Below, one piece after another: positions 20,297-31,900 of a stretch of DNA of 64,000 bases (its first letter is position 1; each line of letters starts with the position of its first letter). This DNA comes from Spirodela intermedia (taxonomy: Eukaryota; Streptophyta; Magnoliopsida; Alismatales; Araceae). The notes beneath the pieces are model-generated. The model was given only the letters and a program-made list of their open reading frames with translations, had not been told where the DNA came from and ran no database searches. The position numbers were made by a program, and so were the translations under genes. Where the stretch lies: NCBI GenBank assembly GCA_902729315.2, contig LR746280.1, positions 5,001 to 69,000 on the forward strand, given 5' to 3'.

Positions 20297-20760
20297 ACAA
20301 CAACAAACCTCTAGTGAAAAAAGAAAAAAAAGAAGAAGAAGAAAGAGGAGGCAGTGCAAGAAAGTCTAGGGAAATGGAGTGAAAGTGTCAAAAGTCAGTA
20401 AGTCCCTAATCCTCCCCTACCAAAAAAAAAAAAAAAAAGAGAAAGAAAGGGTATGGAAGGAGGAATGGGGTAAATCCATGAGGAAAAGGCTACCCATTTC
20501 ACCTAGACACTCACCTATCCAAAAAAAAAAAAGGCAGAAGAAGGAGAAAAGGGGACCCCATATGGTTTGGCCAAAAGGGGGAGGGACCTGTGGGATTAAG
20601 CATAGTAGTAAAGACTGAATGGTAGGGATCCCAATGTGACTCCCAAGGCCTATGAATGTAGAATAGGAGGATTTGGGGAAATAGGCAAAGGATTCCTCCG
20701 AACAAGCCCAGAGCTGCTGCCAACAAAAGAGGGCAGCCACTCTAAGGATGTATCTCAAGA
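20297..20760 (+). repeat. A-rich interspersed repeat with three A tracts
   Basis: Three A-rich tracts (about 20320-20345, 20421-20437 and 20521-20532) are separated by CCTACC and CCTATCC blocks. The part GTGAAAGTGTCAAAAGTCAG through GAGGAAAAGGCTAC is repeated in diverged form at about 39540-39635. This is an unclassified retroposon family. Confidence 0.5.
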
Positions 20761-21311
20761 GATTGGGTGATGGCGAGCGGGACTCGTCTCCATCAGCTCA
20801 AGAGACACCAGCAGTCCGAGTTCAGCCCGATCGACGTGCGAAGATGAAGGAGCCTAGCTTTCGCTACATGGCCTAGCCCTTCGGGAGGACGATATTCCAC
20901 CTCCGTGACAACGACGAGCTCGAGCTCACCCTTATCTTTCTTGGTATTTTCACGTTGACTTGTTGGGCCTCATGTTTGTGTGTTAACGGGCCCAATTTTA
21001 TGTGTGTGTGTGTGTTGTTGTTTGTCTCCCTTTCTTTAGGGTTTTATTAGGTCTTTCTTTGAGGCCCAATTAAAACCCTAAGGGGGGGGGGACCTATGTG
21101 TCTTTCTTTTTTGGGCCTCTTTTGGGGCTTATTTCGGTCTTCATTTGAGGCCCACTTAAGCACCGTAAGAGGGCCCTCCTCTTTCTCCTTTTAGGAGAGC
21201 TTATTGGGTCTCTCTTTAAGAGGCCCAATAAGCCCCTTTGTAGCCTTTGTGGCTTATGGGCTTGAGGGCCTCAAGTGGGCCCACCTCCCCTTAGCCCACT
21301 TGTGGGCCCCC

Positions 21312-21319
21312 ATATAAGG
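21312..21319 (+). promoter_or_regulatory. TATA-box-like site in LTR-like segment
   Basis: CCCCATATAAGGGGAGG within an LTR-like region, about 60-90 bp upstream of the GC-rich leader. Confidence 0.4.
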
Positions 21320-22040
21320 GGAGGTAGGACCCCCCTCAAGAGAGCGCCGTATTTTTGAGAGAGATTATCGTTTTGTGAGTACCTTCTCCGTGATCTAGGA
21401 TATGGAAGGGAGGAAGAGGAAGGCCGTCGATACCCCCTTCGAGGACTTCGTTCCTCGTGACGCTGCTGCCCGAGAAGTCCCGCCGCCGCCTGAGACCACT
21501 GCCGCCGCCGGCCATCTCATTGCCGCCCGGGAACTCGCCGCCGTCACCGGACGAAACGGTCGCGGTTGCCGCTGCAGCCGCCGCCGCCTCTGCTGGAACC
21601 CCGTCACGCCGTCGTGACGAAAGGGGCTCGCTTCGCCTCGCTACGAGCCGTCGCCGAGCACTCCGCCGGAGTCTCTCGACTCCTGGTTCGACTGCCGCCT
21701 CTTCCTCCGGAACTCCACCATAAACTCGCCGGAGCCGCCCTCCGCCGCTCCGCCCAGTCGCTGGCCGTTCGCCGACGAACGCCGACCTGCCGCCGACGTC
21801 GGAAGAGACCCTGCTGCCGTGCCGACGAGCCAGATCCAGTCCAAGCTCCGCACAGGCCCCCGCCGGAGTTTCCCGACGATCCGCCGCCGTCGCGCCGTTT
21901 CCGGTGCCGCTTAGACCAGGAGAGCTCAACCCTCCCTGGTATCGTCGGCCGGATCGTCTCCTTCCTCTGCTCCGCTTCCCGGCGCCGCCAGAGAAGGCCG
22001 ACCCTTCCGGCGACGATTGGGTTTCCGCCCAACCACCGAC

Positions 22041-22220
22041 GCTCGGCCTTCCCGCCGAAGCGCCGCTGACGTTCGGCATTCCCGGCGAAGAGCCGCTGAC
22101 GTTCGGCATTCCCGGCGAAGCGCCACTGACGCTCGGCCTTCCCGCCGAAGCGCCGCTGACGCTCGGCCTTTCCGCCGAAGCGCCGCTGACGCTTGGCATA
22201 CCCGCCGAAGCGCCGCCGCC
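22041..22220. repeat. Tandem repeat, 30-bp unit, six copies
   Basis: Unit GCTCGGCCTTCCCGCCGAAG followed by CGCCGCTGAC, with scattered substitutions. The period is exactly 30, so all frames stay open and give 10-residue protein-like repeats on both strands. Confidence 0.9.
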
Positions 22221-22318
22221 GCGCGCGCCCCGCGCGCCGGTTCCTGCGGCCCGCGCGCCCACCCGGCGCCGCCGCTCGCGTGCCCTAAGACCGCCGCGCG
22301 GCTTGCCGCACGCACCCG

Positions 22319-22530
22319 CTAGCGTGCCCTTCGGCTCACCAGCGGGCCCTCGCCCTCTAGCGTGCCCTTCTGCTCACCAGCGGGCCCTCGCCCGCTAGCG
22401 TGCCCTTCGGCCCACCAGTGGGCCCACGCCTGCTAGCGTACCCTTTGGCCCACCAGCGTACCCTTTGGCCCACCAGTGGGCCCACGCCTGCTAGCGTACC
22501 CTTTGGCCCACCAGTGGGCCCACGCCCACG
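22319..22530. repeat. Tandem repeat, 38-bp unit, five copies
   Basis: Unit begins CTAGCGTGCCCTTCGGC and contains CACCAGCGGGCCC. Copies start at 22319, 22357, 22395, 22433 and 22491. The fourth copy has an extra 20-bp internal duplication. Confidence 0.9.
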
Positions 22531-23189
22531 CCGACCGTGCCAAGCCTTACGACAACGACTTCTGCGACTCTCGACCAGGACCGACCGTCGACACTAAGCA
22601 TTGCTCTTCACTGGACGTCTCTACCTTCGTCGAATCTCCGCTCCGTCACGACCCGTTGGGCTACACAGCCCCGAAGGTTAGCTCTGTACCTCTTCCTCTT
22701 AAGTTTAATTATCTCTCGAAGGGTTTTCTTGGCTCGTCTCTACCGCTATCAAGAGAACATAGATAGGATAGGATGGTTATCGGATCGTGACTTCCAACGC
22801 TGGGCTAGATTCATCACCATTCGTGAGCTGTAGCCTTAGGCTGCCTTACAACGACTGTTCTGCCATCTGTTCGGACGTGGACCAAGAGGGCCTCACAGTT
22901 ACCATCGTCGAGTGTTTCCCCGAGTTGTTCTGGGTTGATCGTGTATATTGGTACGCCTGCCTGTGCTTAGGTTATGTGGTCAAACCTAGAGTCTAAGGTC
23001 CAAACATTCTTATCAGATCAGTCCGACTACCTCATCCTGGGTCTTGAGTTTCATTGATCAGGTACAGGGGGTTCTTGCCCCATCTTGCATCATTGGGCCT
23101 CAACCCCCTCTCCTTAGGACTCTACAAAAGAGAGTCACTCATGTGTATCAACTATGTTCATCAATGCAGATTTCCTTTTAAAAAAAACA

Positions 23190-23724
23190 AACCCTAAACC
23201 CTACCCCCACAAGTGGGTGAGTCCTCATGGAGTAGAAAAGAAAACCCTGTAGTTCAGCGTGCTCAAGTGAGAGCACTCCCCGAATGGGTGACCTCCCTAA
23301 AAAGTCCCCGGGTAGTCCCCGAGTACACATGCACAAGCCGAGAGGCACCCACTTCGCATGTGTTGAAAGGCATCACTATGTTATCGCCAAGCACATGGTA
23401 CGAACCTCCAAAAAAATGTGCCAAGAGGCACCACTCTACCACCATGTTGTGAGGCACACATGGCACCCATCTCCAAATGCCTTGCCGAGAGGCACCCCTC
23501 CGCCGCCGTGCTGCAAGGCACAAGTGGCACCAAAAAAGCTAATCAAGGAGGCACCCAACTCCAAATCAACATGTGACCTTCTAAAAAGTTCGGCCCAAGA
23601 CAATTATCCAGCCAATGTAATAGGGTGTGTGAAGTACCGAGAGGGTGACCTTTGGGAAGTTTGGCCCAAAGTATAAAGGCCCTAAAAACAAAAAATAAAA
23701 AAACCCTAAATCCTAAATCCTAAA
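23190..23724 (+). repeat. 5S-rRNA-derived hairpin repeat, unit 6 (diverged)
   Basis: A distant copy of the family found at the left edge of the window. It has a CCCTAAACCCTA leader, a diverged 5S core (CAGCGTGCTCAAGTGAGAGC, then GAATGGGTGACCTCCC, about 23256-23305), a hairpin body and an A-rich tail ending CCCTAAATCCTAAATCC. Hairpins keep the pattern with other sequences, for example GTGCT-GCAA-GGCAC at 23508-23521 and GCC-GAGA-GGC forms at about 23338 and 23483. It sits within LTR sequence of the gypsy family. Confidence 0.75.
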
Positions 23725-23725
23725 T

Positions 23726-23937
23726 TGACTATTATATTTCTCTTCATTTCTATCAAAAATAAGATTATAAAAATTATAAAAATTCACATAAAATCACATA
23801 ATGGACCAAAAAATCACATTAACTAACTAAAAATCACTTTTTCATCATTTAAAATAAATATTACTCTATTTATTATTATTTAAGACTTAAAATATATTAT
23901 TAATTAATTATTAATTTATGATAATGAGGACTTATCA
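23726..23937 (-). mobile_element. Gypsy LTR terminal fragment
   Basis: Matches 9850-10059, the start of the LTR of the Athila-like element, ending in GACTTATCA (the LTR terminus, read TGATAAGTC on the minus strand). It is moderately diverged. Confidence 0.75.
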
Positions 23938-24870
23938 TCTATAATTTAGTTAATCTCCCTCAAAAAGTTATACCAAAAATTATTAAGATGAAATTATTTC
24001 CTCATACACTTAGGGACAAAGTTAGTTATTGACTATCCACATTAGATAGAAAAATTAACTAGTTGAAAAGATATAGAACATACACTTTTTTAAAAAATAT
24101 ATTTTTAAAGAAAAATTCAAAATATGAGAAAACATATATGAAGTTTTACTCAAAGGCCAAGAGAAACTATACATGAGACATGAAAAATTTACTTATAAAG
24201 TATCCTCATAATGCTATACCTAAGTGACAACTCAATAAAAAATTTTATGATGAATTATTAAAACAACATAAGAATATAGTTGAATTCTATATATGGAGGA
24301 GCTTTTATGAAGAAAACTCTTGATGAGATTTACAACTTTTATGAAAATTTAAGTGAAAGCTCTAAAAATCAAGCCTCTTTTGAGTGATATGACAAGGATC
24401 AGAAGAGAGAAATTTATAAATTACATCATCAAAATAATTCTAATTTAAGAAATGAGGTTAATCAGATTATTCAAATATTAAAAAAACTTCATTTACTTAT
24501 TAAGATTATTAAAAAATATCATAACCCTCAATTTAATTTAAAGAGTATTCGTCTATGTATGGTAAAAATGACTATTGTGAATTTTAATGTTATAATTAAG
24601 ATTAATCATTTTAGCTTATATAGAGACAAGTACAAGTAGCCCATGATTTTAGTAAAAATAGGAAACCTTTTTTTAATTCTTATAATCTTAATTGGAGGAA
24701 TAATTTATCGTAGAGAGACTCAAATAATATTCAAAATCTAAAAATACTTAGACCCAATTCAAATTCTGAATTTAGTCTAAAATAAGAAAATAGATTTCAA
24801 AAAAATCAACCCTCTCAAACCCAACCTGATGGTATGAAAATGATGCAACAAATGAGCTAAATAATGCAAC
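23938..24870 (+). pseudogene. Gypsy gag remnant, plus strand
   Basis: Degenerate copy of the gag found on the minus strand at 15.3-16.7 kb. Shared blocks include TTAGTTAATCTCCCTC, AAAATTATTAAGATGAAATT and the region coding NQASFE and NEVNQI. It carries many stops. It is joined back to back to an LTR end of the opposite orientation, so the two do not form one element. Confidence 0.75.
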
Positions 24871-25040
24871 ATTATAAATAGTTTGAAAAAGATATCATTT
24901 TTTTGTTAATAAATCCTTTCTAAAAGTAGAATGCATGTGTTTCAGGGAGTAGTCTTGTTAACAAAAGATCCTAAAATCATTTGACTATTATATCATTGTG
25001 GGCAACCTAGATCCAATGCCAGTAGAAGTATCTTATTCAT

Positions 25041-25376
25041 TTGATTTCGGAGTTTGCAGATAGTTTGCAGTTGTTCAACGTTCATTTTTGGAAGTTCAGG
25101 TTGTGCGTTTGCATCATTCTCATGGAGATCTTATTGCATCTTTTAAGTGCTATTTTTTCTCATAGCATAGAATTTTTTCAAACCATTTCACTCTGCAAAG
25201 ATACATTAAAACAGGTGGACTTGAACTTTGATATTGATGTTTTACTGTACAATACAACTAGAGCATCCTACCAATGCGCATTGCGTCAGGGTTTATGTGC
25301 TGTAAGGTTATTGTTTCTACGCACAAATGCTGTGGTACTTGCGACTTCTGGCCTTCAACAGGTAATAGAGACATGA
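25041..25376 (+). other. Exon-like open stretch, product not recognised
   Basis: About 110 codons open on the plus strand, ending at a GT donor-like CAACAGGTAATAG (about 25360). The second half (VDLNFDIDVLLYN onward) looks more protein-like than random, and an acceptor-like site precedes it. I could not assign a family. It may be a captured host-gene exon, like the kinase fragment next door, or chance. Confidence 0.25.
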
Positions 25377-25439
25377 ACTATTACATCTTTTACACTTGCA
25401 GTCACAAATTGATCAGTGAACTTGGGAATTTCAATATAA

Positions 25440-25702
25440 TATAATTGAATATGCTGTGTCCCACGGAGTTGCTGTCGGTGGGCATGGGCCGGAGACCCAG
25501 CTGATTGAGTAACAGGGTTTGCGAGTCGTTGGACCCGACGCTGCTGTTGTCCACGGACATGGCTACGGAGTTACTGACATGGTGGAACCGTCCCCGAGCT
25601 TCTGGTAGAAGGCGAGGTCGTACAACTTCCTCCCGTGAAAATTCCCGCCGCCCCACCTCTCCGCCCATGATACCGGCTAATTTTGGGCCTTCAACCATTT
25701 CT
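25440..25702 (-). pseudogene. Raf-like MAPKKK N-terminal fragment, frameshifted
   Basis: The minus strand encodes the start of a plant Raf-like protein kinase (type of Arabidopsis AT2G24360/AT4G31170). It opens MVEGPKLAGIMGGEVG; in another frame comes KLYDLAFYQKLGDGSTMS; back in the first frame comes SVAMSVDNSSVGSNDSQT. The two frame changes, and the loss of residues between the second and third parts, make it non-functional. Homology ends at about 25440, well before any kinase domain. It lies head to head with DCAF13, about 225 bp from its ATG, so it overlaps the likely DCAF13 promoter. Identification is by memory of the family N-terminus. Confidence 0.65.
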
Positions 25703-25925
25703 CAAGGCAGTACCGGCTTGTTCGGTTCGGATATCGGATCCGAAACGTGCTCCTTGCCCACTTGGCTTGTCCCAAGTCGGCAGGCTCTAGGGTTTTTTTT
25801 AATCACGGAACGGTTCGGATCTACTGCCTCTCCCTTCTCCTGCGCCCCGAGACGGCAATCTTCGAGCGTCTCCTCCTCTACCCTCGTCTGTGCGTCCTCT
25901 CGGGCGCTTTGGCGTCTTCCGAGAG

Positions 25926-28900
25926 ATGAAGGTGAAAGTCATATCCCGTTCCACGGAGGAGTTCACGCGAGAGCGCAGTCAGGATCTCCAGGTGAAATCC
26001 TGCCCACATTTTGTTGACCAGAAGCAGGGGGTATCATTGTAAAGTTGGGAGGGCTGGTACTTCTTTGATTTAAAGGGGGGACTAATAGAGCTAATCGTCG
26101 GCAGAAGGGCCATGCTTCGTGGGTTTACTGATCACAGTGGAACGAGTACCCTCACATTTGGAAGTTTATGGGAATAGAACTCGAATCCGAAATGAAGTGT
26201 AGAGAAATTACACAATTGTTCCTCACCAAGTTTTTGGCTAATTGTATATATTTTTTAGGATTATTTTTATTTTATTCTTCAGTGGTCTCATCTGAAACTA
26301 AAACAATTATTTTGAGTAGAGAGTGTTTAGGAACTATGATCCAGCTTTACGCCCTCAGGAGAAAGCGGTAGAATATGCCCGAGCCGTCAATGCTGCAAAG
26401 TTGGAGAAGGTTCTTCTCTTTCTATTCTTATTTATCCATTTTTGCTTTCATAATCATTTTCCCTGAAACATCGAAACGACACTATTTTAGATTTTTGCAA
26501 GGCCTTTTGTTGGCGCAATGGATGGACACGCTGATGGAGTATCGTGTATGGCAAAGAACCCTAATCACCTGAAAGGCATATTTTCAGCCTCAATGGATGG
26601 AGGTGACTATGAAGTGTGGAATCATGTGACTATAAGGCTCTTTAGTCAGTAGAATGTTTTCAGTTTGTATGGGGATCATCAATTTTAGAAAACCTTCTTT
26701 TTTAGCTTTAATCTCTATGTTTTGTGTCTTCTTTTTTTATTCAGAAACAAGTTACTCTGGTTAGTTCTTATTCAGTGAGAACATACATGTTAAACCTGTT
26801 ATTACGTTGCCTTGTCTGTCTGTAATATATTCATGACTTGATAAGTATTAGTCGTTTGAAATTTGTTAATTATTTATTCCATTTTACTCTTTTAAATCGT
26901 TCTTGATGGCACAACTTATTTTTACAATTGAAAAGAATAAGCTGCATCTGATGGACATGTTGGACTCTGAAGAGACTCATGTAAACGCTACTGAAAAGTT
27001 TTAAAGTCCGTCTCTTTTGAAAACATGGAATTCAGTAGTGTTAACAATAAGACTCTCCTAAAAAAAGTGTTGTCAATGTTGAAACTCATGGCAACTGCCA
27101 AAAAGTGTACATGATATTTCGTCTCCCATGAGTATGCCCATTCAGATGAAGTGGAAGTGGCAATTCAAACGAAGGTTTCCTTTTCGAACGAAGCATATTT
27201 TTCCAGAGAAGAATAAATGCAGGAATTCAATGTCGTTCTATTATTTTCTTTGGTGAAGGAGAAAATGTGTACTCTGCCCTGGGTTAACCATGCTGTTTAT
27301 AATGATGACCATATGTTCTGAGGGGGTCACGTAGTATGACTAAGAGGCTGTGGTCTCCTTACCCTTCTGCCTAAAAGAAATATGAAGCTGATGGATGCAT
27401 GTGGATCGGTGAACTCATTGTTTGGTGTATTGGGTGGTTAGTGGACACATATATTCATTTTTTTGACTGTATAAAAATATTTCATGCACATGCATCTTGG
27501 AAAGATGTCTGGTAAGAAAAATCAAAGCAGATAGAGGGCATCACTTTCATCCACCAATCCTTGAAGAAATGGTAATAATAAGATGTATGTAGGCATCATT
27601 TGAAGAAGGATTGTGATGGTGCGACGGTGTTTTATATTAGGGATGTTAAAGCAGGTGATTTTTTTAGAATGGAACTTGGATCATATTAGTATGACGGTTA
27701 TTGCTACTTCTTGGTCTCCTTTCTATTTTCTCATCTATGGTTGTACATTTCGAGTTTAAATCAAAAATTTGTAGACGGCCCACTTTTATCAGAGCGGATG
27801 GATTTGCAACTTGTCTCTTAATTTTGTGCGCATCATCTATTTAGCTGGACCTACATATACAGGACTAAGCCATCGTTGATTAAGATAATACTTTTCGATT
27901 AATTAGCATAGCATATAGTCTTTGGGAACCCCAATTTGGTTCTTCCATCAGTATTAAACTGGTTTTGTTGATGTAAGAACTTGTGTGCTTTATCTTTTTA
28001 TTTCATGGCTTTGAGATTCACTGCTCCGGATCAATTATAAACCTTGAATCTGCCCCCTATTAAACCACTATTCTTGTTGCTAAAATTGTTCTCTGGCTTC
28101 TCAAACGTTTCCTGATCATTTGGGTTTTTTTACAGATATTCGCCTTTGGGACATGGCTTCCAGGTAGCATATGAAATCTGGGAATTTTAGTTTCTTTTGT
28201 TATTGATTTGACCGATTGACTTAGGGGATCTTTCTCATCGCTTAGAAATGTTCTTAGGCTATGACATGATGCTCCTTTGCGGCTCATGAAATTCCACATG
28301 GATTCTTTCCATATTTCTTTTTGATAAAGGCTTCGCTTGTCAGTTCTATCTTATATTTGCCCAAATCTCTTATGCTATGGTGTGGATTCATTGCTGCTCT
28401 TTGGATTCTCCTTATGAAAACAGGCGCACTGTTTGTCAGTACCCTGGTCACAAAGGTGCTGTGCGTGGATTGACCGTATCTACAGATGGGACCATTCTTA
28501 TATCCTGTGGTACTGATTGCACGTGAGTTCCTGGCTATATGCTCGTTGACCTACCTCTTCTGTGAATTCTTTGGATGTCAATTTTATTGTTTCTTTACTT
28601 TAAATATTTATCCATATACACCATTTTTATAACTTTTCATTGGTAGTCATTTAATTTTGCATACACATCTTATAATTGGATAATCTAAAATACTTTTCAT
28701 TTTCATCACGGGTTGCAATTTTCTTTGCAGCGTCAGACTGTGGAGTGTTCCCATAGCAGGAGCTGGGGAGTCTGAGGATTCATCCAGAAATGTCTCAAAA
28801 GTGTGTATATTCAGTCATAATATGCCATGTAGATAATATCTCATGTTTTCATGGACATTAAAAGATGTTTTTTTTCAAATTTTCAGCCTTTGATAGTTTA

Positions 28901-31900
28901 TGCGTGGAAGCATGCCTTCTGGTGAGCTTCGAAGTTTCTTTTCAACCAAACGTAGTTATTGTCTTTGCAATGGCATCATGCAAGGTCTGCTATGATCTAG
29001 TTTTGTCATGTCAGAAAAAAAAAACTTGTGCTTTTCTACTTCAATATTTTCAGGGCAGTTGATCATCAGTGGAATGGTAATGTTTTTGCCACGGCTGGTG
29101 CTCAAGTTGATATATGGGACCACAACAGGTTTTTTCGCTTACCTTATATTTGAATGAAAATGATGAATTCATTAAGGTTAATCTGTATTTGACCCAGCAT
29201 TGCTTCATGACTCCAAATTATACTCTACAAAAGGTCTGAACCGTTGAACACCTTTGGATGGGGAAATGAGACTTCTGTTTCAGTTCGATTTAATCCTGCA
29301 GAACCTAATTTATTGGCGACATCAGCCAGGTAAGGACATTGCACTATTCATGTATAAATCGTTTGTTCATTTTTTCTAAAAGATTTGACCTTCTTGGGAA
29401 CAGTTGAATCAGTGTAAATCTCTTGCCCATCATGTGGTGAAGTCGTTTGAGATAGCTGGCTGTAACGGGCAAGTAATCAACACATTTATGTTTATGATAT
29501 TGAAAATATCTTTATTAAATAATAACTAGTGTCAGTAATCTTTATAAGCCCATACTCTATATTGAAACATGTATGAAAAAAGTTGACACCCAAGTAGAAG
29601 AGCCTATGAGAACATGGGACTTAGTTATGACAATCGACATAGCAAGACTGAATTGATTGCTGGTGAGGTGGGAACACCTTTGACTCTAAATATGTTTTGA
29701 TCTGGCAACTTTCAGCTAAAAAATGAACTGTATCTTTCAATCTACTTTATCTGGTGACCCAATATAAACACTAGGTTCAGAAGTGAATTGATCCTCTAGG
29801 TAGATATGGTTCTAGTTATAGTTCGAATTGAGGACCATTGGTTACTCAAGGTTCTAGTTGCTGCATGGTGGTAGTAGAGTGACAAATAGAAGCCACCAAT
29901 GATGAAGAGGAAGTGTAAACAAGAGGAATGAGAATCGTCACCCTGATCTCTCTCTTGAAGGTTTCATAAGAGAATCTAGAAGCCTGGGATGTGTACAAAT
30001 TTTCCGTCCGTTATGATTTGTAGCAATACACTATTTTTTATTATTAATACCCTTATCATAAATGCCTACGATTATCTAGAGGATTCATGTCATAATTCGT
30101 GGTTCTCTTTGCTAAATTCACATACATTGGAGATAGCTCATGGTGGAACCATTTACTATGGCTAGTGCTTGCGTGTAAAAGGTTGACAAAATGTGAGCTA
30201 TCAAACATTCTTTGGTGGTTCCTCCACCATCATTCCTGTGAGCTTGTGGATTTTGGTGGTTCATCAATGGTTGGTTCGAATGCACCCTAGAATGTAGAGT
30301 TGCTTTCTAGAACCTCATCTTCTCTGGTTCCAACTAGTCCCCAAGGAAAGCAGTGAATGAAGTCGTGGTACAGTACAACAGTGTGAACCAGGAATTTGTG
30401 GTGTAATGTACAGCTTGAAGCTTTTGTTGATTGTGACCTCTCTCCTTCACTCTTGGAAGATTGTAGTGAGCAGGTGGAGCTGTCATATCCTCCAGATAAA
30501 AGCTGCATTTAATCAAATGCATACGTTCATATACCATGTGACCAATGTCAATGTCAATCGCCATCAATGGTGAAGATCCATTTTTAGAGGACATAAAAGC
30601 ATTTAATCAGACATAGATATCATATGAATATCGTACACAGTTCCTATAATATGTTTTCTTGGGAATAACTAAACAGACGAATTGCACCAACGACTACAAC
30701 CTAAACAGTACATACAAATGGGGCTCCCTGGTGTTTCTCCAAAATTTAAGAATCCTAGTGGAGGGTGAGGTTGAAAGCACAGACAAGGTTGAGTTTCATC
30801 ATAATAAATATGAGTTTTGAATAGTTTCCCTCTTTGATGTAGTGCCTTAACTGGCTCCAGATAAAGTCCCATGGCCTCATTGGGAGGTGAATATATTCAG
30901 TTGTCAGCTAACCACATTCTACTTTACTTTTCCTCAATGGGCTTCATTTATATTCTTATGGTGCTTGTACCCTCTTGGCCATATATTTTTTCTTGCACTT
31001 TGTTTCTCGAGTACTGACTTTTGGAACATACTAAGATGGGCTCTCTAAGAAAATTATCCTATCTTACTTTTTGAGAAATTCAATGAGCAAATTATTTCTT
31101 CTTGACTCCCCTTATTTTGACATTGTACTCCTGTTGTCTTATTTAATTTCATTTTTTTTTTAAATTCATTTAGTTTCTTAGAATGGCAGTCTACCAGAAT
31201 GTAACACCGCGTATTTGCAGTGACCGGAGCATAGTAATTTATGATTTGCGTATGTCTTCGCCAGCTAGAAAACTTATTATGAAGGTGAAGAAATTGGCTC
31301 CTTGTCATTTTTATGTCACCAGAATATAACGTCGTGTCTTTGGTTCTAGCTATTGCATGAGAAAAATGATTCTTTCAAATCGTGTTTAGGTTGATATCAA
31401 CTCTTGAAGTATAGTCAAAATTACATCATAGATCTTATTATATTTAACAGCAAAGCACCATATGTAGCTTTACAGACAGAAGATAACTACAAATAAGAAA
31501 AAGAAACAGAATTTATCTCACATCCTATATTATATCCATGGGCTCTCATATAATTTTATTGTATCACATCGATTGCTCAAGTTATCACCTTGAATTAGGT
31601 CCACGGTAAAAATATGGTTTGTTCCTTCGCACATCCTCAAAATGATCTACTGGACTATTTGCTCGTGCGAAGTTCTAAACCTGTGAATTGATTGATCACA
31701 CAATTTTGACGATTATTGTTGAAAATAAATCGTATTTCATGATCAAAACAGGAAAAAGAGAATGTGTGCGATTGTGAAAAGCTTGAACTGCTGAGAAAGA
31801 AACCTTTCTACATTGATATGGTCTTACACCAGCAAGGGATTAAACAGATCATGACGAAAATAAAAACTATCAGCCCAGCAACCCCCAGAAAGTAGAATTT

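Larger units (their letters stand above)
20761..23180 (+). mobile_element. GC-rich LTR-like segment with tandem arrays
   Basis: Begins with several degenerate copies of a GGTCTTTCTTTGAGGCCCA-type motif (about 21050-21260), then a TATA-like site at about 21312 and about 1.3 kb of GC-rich DNA holding two tandem arrays. Long frames exist on both strands (minus 308 codons, plus 167 and 164). This is expected of GC-rich repeats, and none has a domain. No gag or pol follows. I read it as a non-autonomous LTR-type element or a solo LTR plus leader; its ends were not fixed. Confidence 0.4.

Noticed and set aside
21336-22262. 308-codon minus-strand frame rich in Ala, Gly, Arg and Ser
   Set aside because: Open frames exist on both strands over the same GC-rich tandem repeat; no domain, splice context or homology was recognised.
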